Source: Firm-08 sp045546995
GTDB lineage: Bacteria; Bacillota; Clostridia; Oscillospirales; QAKW01
Assembly (NCBI GenBank): GCA_045546995.1
Contig: JAZQDW010000039.1
Location: 1 to 8,416, forward strand
Direction of reading: 5' to 3'
DNA length: 8,416 nt
The translations under genes were made by a program, and so were the position numbers. Positions 6,870-8,416 of the stretch are shown here, in pieces. Below the pieces are notes generated by a model that was given only the letters and a program-made list of their open reading frames with translations, was not told where the DNA came from and made no database searches. The first letter of the stretch is position 1. The number at the start of each line of letters is the position of its first letter.

Positions 6870-7673
6870 ATGAGACTGCTCAAAAACAACAAACCGTCGA
6901 TCAATGAAATCAAGTATATGCGAATCTATTTGGCAAATCTTGCGTATGCTGAGTTGGATCACACCTGGAACCGAAAAAAAGCCCCATATAATACCAATAT
7001 ATTTTATTTAATTATAGACGGCGAGGCGGAAATATGGTGCAACGATCAACTGATTCGTATGACACCCGGCAATATCTATGTCATTCCGTCAGGAAGCGTC
7101 GGCACTCACTATTGTCATAATACCTGCCAAAAGCTATTCTTTTACGGAGAAATATACGACAGCAACGGAATTCCGATTCCTATTGCGCAGCCGGGATGTA
7201 TCGTTCTGCACGATCGGATGGACACCATCAAAAAAATGCAGGGCTTATTACCCGAGACGAATTTTCAGAGTTGTCTTGCACTCCGCATTATGATGGAACA
7301 ATTACTGTTGGAGGTAATGGAACGCGGTGAAGAAGTCCCCATTACCGTCTATTCTCCCATAATTAACAGAGCCATCTATCAAATCGGAAAAAGGCCACAT
7401 ATGTCCCACACCGCCGTCACCCTTGCGAAGCGCCTACATACCACCCCTCATAATCTCAGGAAACTGTTTGCCAAAGAGTTGGGCACTACCATCACTCAAT
7501 ATGTCACTCAGAAAACGCTGATGTCTGCCGAACAGGATCTGATCAAAACCACGCTGACCATCAAAGAAATCAGTAGCAGATACGGATTTTGCGACCAATA
7601 TTATTTTAGTCGTTTGTTCACCGCCCACTTCGGTATCAGCCCTTCCAAATATCGCAAAGAGCACATTATATAA
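6870..7673 (+). CDS. AraC family transcriptional regulator with N-terminal cupin sensor domain
   Basis: 267 aa, normal for this family. Residues about 20-95 form a cupin-like beta-barrel (strand FYLIIDGEAEIWCNDQ, then MTPGNIYVIPSG, the usual 'PGdixliPpg' turn), which in AraC relatives binds a small effector, often a sugar. Residues about 125-155 are a helical linker or dimer region. The C-terminal DNA-binding domain has two helix-turn-helix units: about 181-204 (TLAKRLHTTPHNLRKLFAKELG) and about 231-262, ending with the family signature IKEISSRYGFCDQYYFSRLF then FGISPSKYR. Start: ATG at 6870, preceded by GGAG (6859-6862) with 7-nt spacing. The gene is divergent from the giant glycosidase gene, so it is the obvious candidate to regulate it and itself. 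The effector is unknown. It faces the rRNA operon tail-to-tail. Confidence 0.93.
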   Translation: MRLLKNNKPSINEIKYMRIYLANLAYAELDHTWNRKKAPYNTNIFYLIIDGEAEIWCNDQLIRMTPGNIYVIPSGSVGTHYCHNTCQKLFFYGEIYDSNGIPIPIAQPGCIVLHDRMDTIKKMQGLLPETNFQSCLALRIMMEQLLLEVMERGEEVPITVYSPIINRAIYQIGKRPHMSHTAVTLAKRLHTTPHNLRKLFAKELGTTITQYVTQKTLMSAEQDLIKTTLTIKEISSRYGFCDQYYFSRLFTAHFGISPSKYRKEHII

Positions 7674-7676
7674 CAA

Positions 7677-7705
7677 ACCCGCGTTTGCAAATTACAAACG
7701 CGGGT
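7677..7705 (+). terminator. strong hairpin just after the AraC gene, probable terminator
   Basis: Perfect 11-bp stem (ACCCGCGTTTG pairing with CAAACGCGGGT) and a 7-nt loop, starting 4 nt after the stop codon. On the plus strand it lacks a T-tract directly behind it (TCAGACTGTC follows). On the minus strand it is followed by TTTGTT, a weak T-run. It may slow or end transcription from either side or protect the 3' end of the regulator mRNA. Confidence 0.55.
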
Positions 7706-7715
7706 CAGACTGTCA

Positions 7716-7743
7716 AAAAAGTCTTTTCACCACAGTGAAAAGA
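7716..7743 (-). terminator. rho-independent-type terminator on the minus strand
   Basis: The stem TCTTTTCAC (7722-7730) / GTGAAAAGA (7735-7743) is a perfect 9-bp pair with a 4-nt loop. Read leftwards it is followed by C and then six T (complement of AAAAAA at 7715-7720). This fits a second, back-up stop for transcription leaving the rRNA operon, before it can run antisense into the AraC gene. Confidence 0.5.
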
Positions 7744-7756
7744 GAATAAAGGAGAC

Positions 7757-7782
7757 CGAGGGACAATTCTTCTGTCCCCTCT
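7757..7782. repeat. GGGACA...TGTCCC palindromic element
   Basis: GAGGGACA (7758-7765) and TGTCCCCTC (7773-7781) form a stem of about 8 bp with one extra C, around the loop ATTCTTC. From memory, the 'ggGACa-ATTCTTC-TGTCCCC' pattern is like the short palindromes (REP-like units) scattered in many clostridial genomes, some next to IS200-like transposase relatives (RAYT). Copy number cannot be seen from one window. It could also simply be a terminator hairpin on the plus strand, as CTCTTTCTT follows. Confidence 0.4.
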
Positions 7783-7816
7783 TTCTTCAAGCCGAATTTT
7801 TAAAACTTTAGACTAA

Positions 7817-7850
7817 AGAAAAAGAGCAACACGTTATGTGTTGCTCTTTT
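7817..7850 (-). terminator. rRNA operon terminator (possibly bidirectional)
   Basis: AAAGAGCAACAC (7821-7832) and GTGTTGCTCTTT (7838-7849) form a perfect 12-bp stem with loop GTTAT. On the minus strand the stem lies 7 nt past the 5S rRNA and is followed by a T-rich run (TTTTTCTTT counting the end of the stem), which is a classic intrinsic terminator for the rRNA transcript. On the plus strand TTTTGTTTG follows, so it may also stop any transcript arriving from the AraC gene. Confidence 0.85.
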
Positions 7851-7856
7851 GTTTGT

Positions 7857-7971
<115 letters not shown>

Positions 7972-8053
7972 TTGAAGGTATGTTCCTTCAAAACTGAACA
8001 GAAATACACTGTATTGCAAGATTACGATTCTACAGAGAGTTTGTAACTCTGTA
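7972..8053 (-). other. 23S-5S spacer with two processing-type stems
   Basis: 82 nt, no tRNA. It contains TTGAAGG (7972-7978) / CCTTCAA (7985-7991), a 7-bp stem with a 6-nt loop directly before the 5S 5' end. It also holds a 6-bp stem AGAGTT (8036-8041) / AACTCT (8045-8050) close to the 23S 3' end. Such stems commonly sit where rRNA precursors are cut. The sequence CTGTTCAGTTTTGAAGG on the minus strand is typical of clostridial rRNA spacers. Confidence 0.6.

Positions 8054-8416
<363 letters not shown>

Noticed and set aside
7806..7818. CTTTAGACTAAAG palindrome near the rRNA terminator
   Set aside because: Too short and AT-rich to stand apart from chance; effective stem is only four pairs.

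Overview
The window most likely comes from a Gram-positive gut bacterium of the Firmicutes, class Clostridia, probably near Oscillospiraceae/Ruminococcaceae. This rests on three things: the look of the 23S and 5S rRNA genes, the clean Gram-positive ribosome binding sites, and the style of the giant secreted protein (discoidin-like modules, atrophied Ig-like modules, a CxxC 'zinc-ribbon-like' segment and a GYATLEEAL-type module). The genus cannot be fixed from the sequence alone.

Layout from left to right. Positions 1-8 hold the first codons of a gene on the minus strand, with a strong ribosome binding site directly after the preceding stop codon. Positions 19-6768 (minus) are one intact open reading frame for a secreted protein of about 2,249 residues. 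It has a signal peptide, five F5/8-type-C (CBM32-like) modules with Ig-like modules between and after them, a divergent GH29 alpha-L-fucosidase-like barrel, a beta-sandwich, a right-handed beta-helix, and a C-terminal CxxC / beta-repeat region without a recognisable wall anchor. Positions 6769-6869 are a divergent promoter region with a candidate operator. Positions 6870-7673 (plus) encode a cupin-type AraC family regulator. Positions 7674-7856 carry no gene but hold four separate hairpins, including the rRNA operon terminator. The 5S rRNA lies at 7857-7971 and the 3' end of the 23S rRNA at about 8054-8416, both minus; the 23S gene runs off the right edge.

Working model: the AraC regulator senses a sugar or glycan cue and acts on the shared 101-bp promoter region. 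There it would control the glycan-targeting exoenzyme and the gene or genes downstream of it, which continue beyond the left edge. The five carbohydrate-binding-like modules would hold the enzyme on a complex glycan such as mucin or a fucosylated host or plant polysaccharide. The regulator gene faces the rRNA operon tail-to-tail, and the stacked hairpins separate the two.

The most interesting items are the unusual architecture of the giant protein, the changed residues in its fucosidase-like active site, the compact divergent regulatory region, and the cluster of palindromes in front of the rRNA operon.
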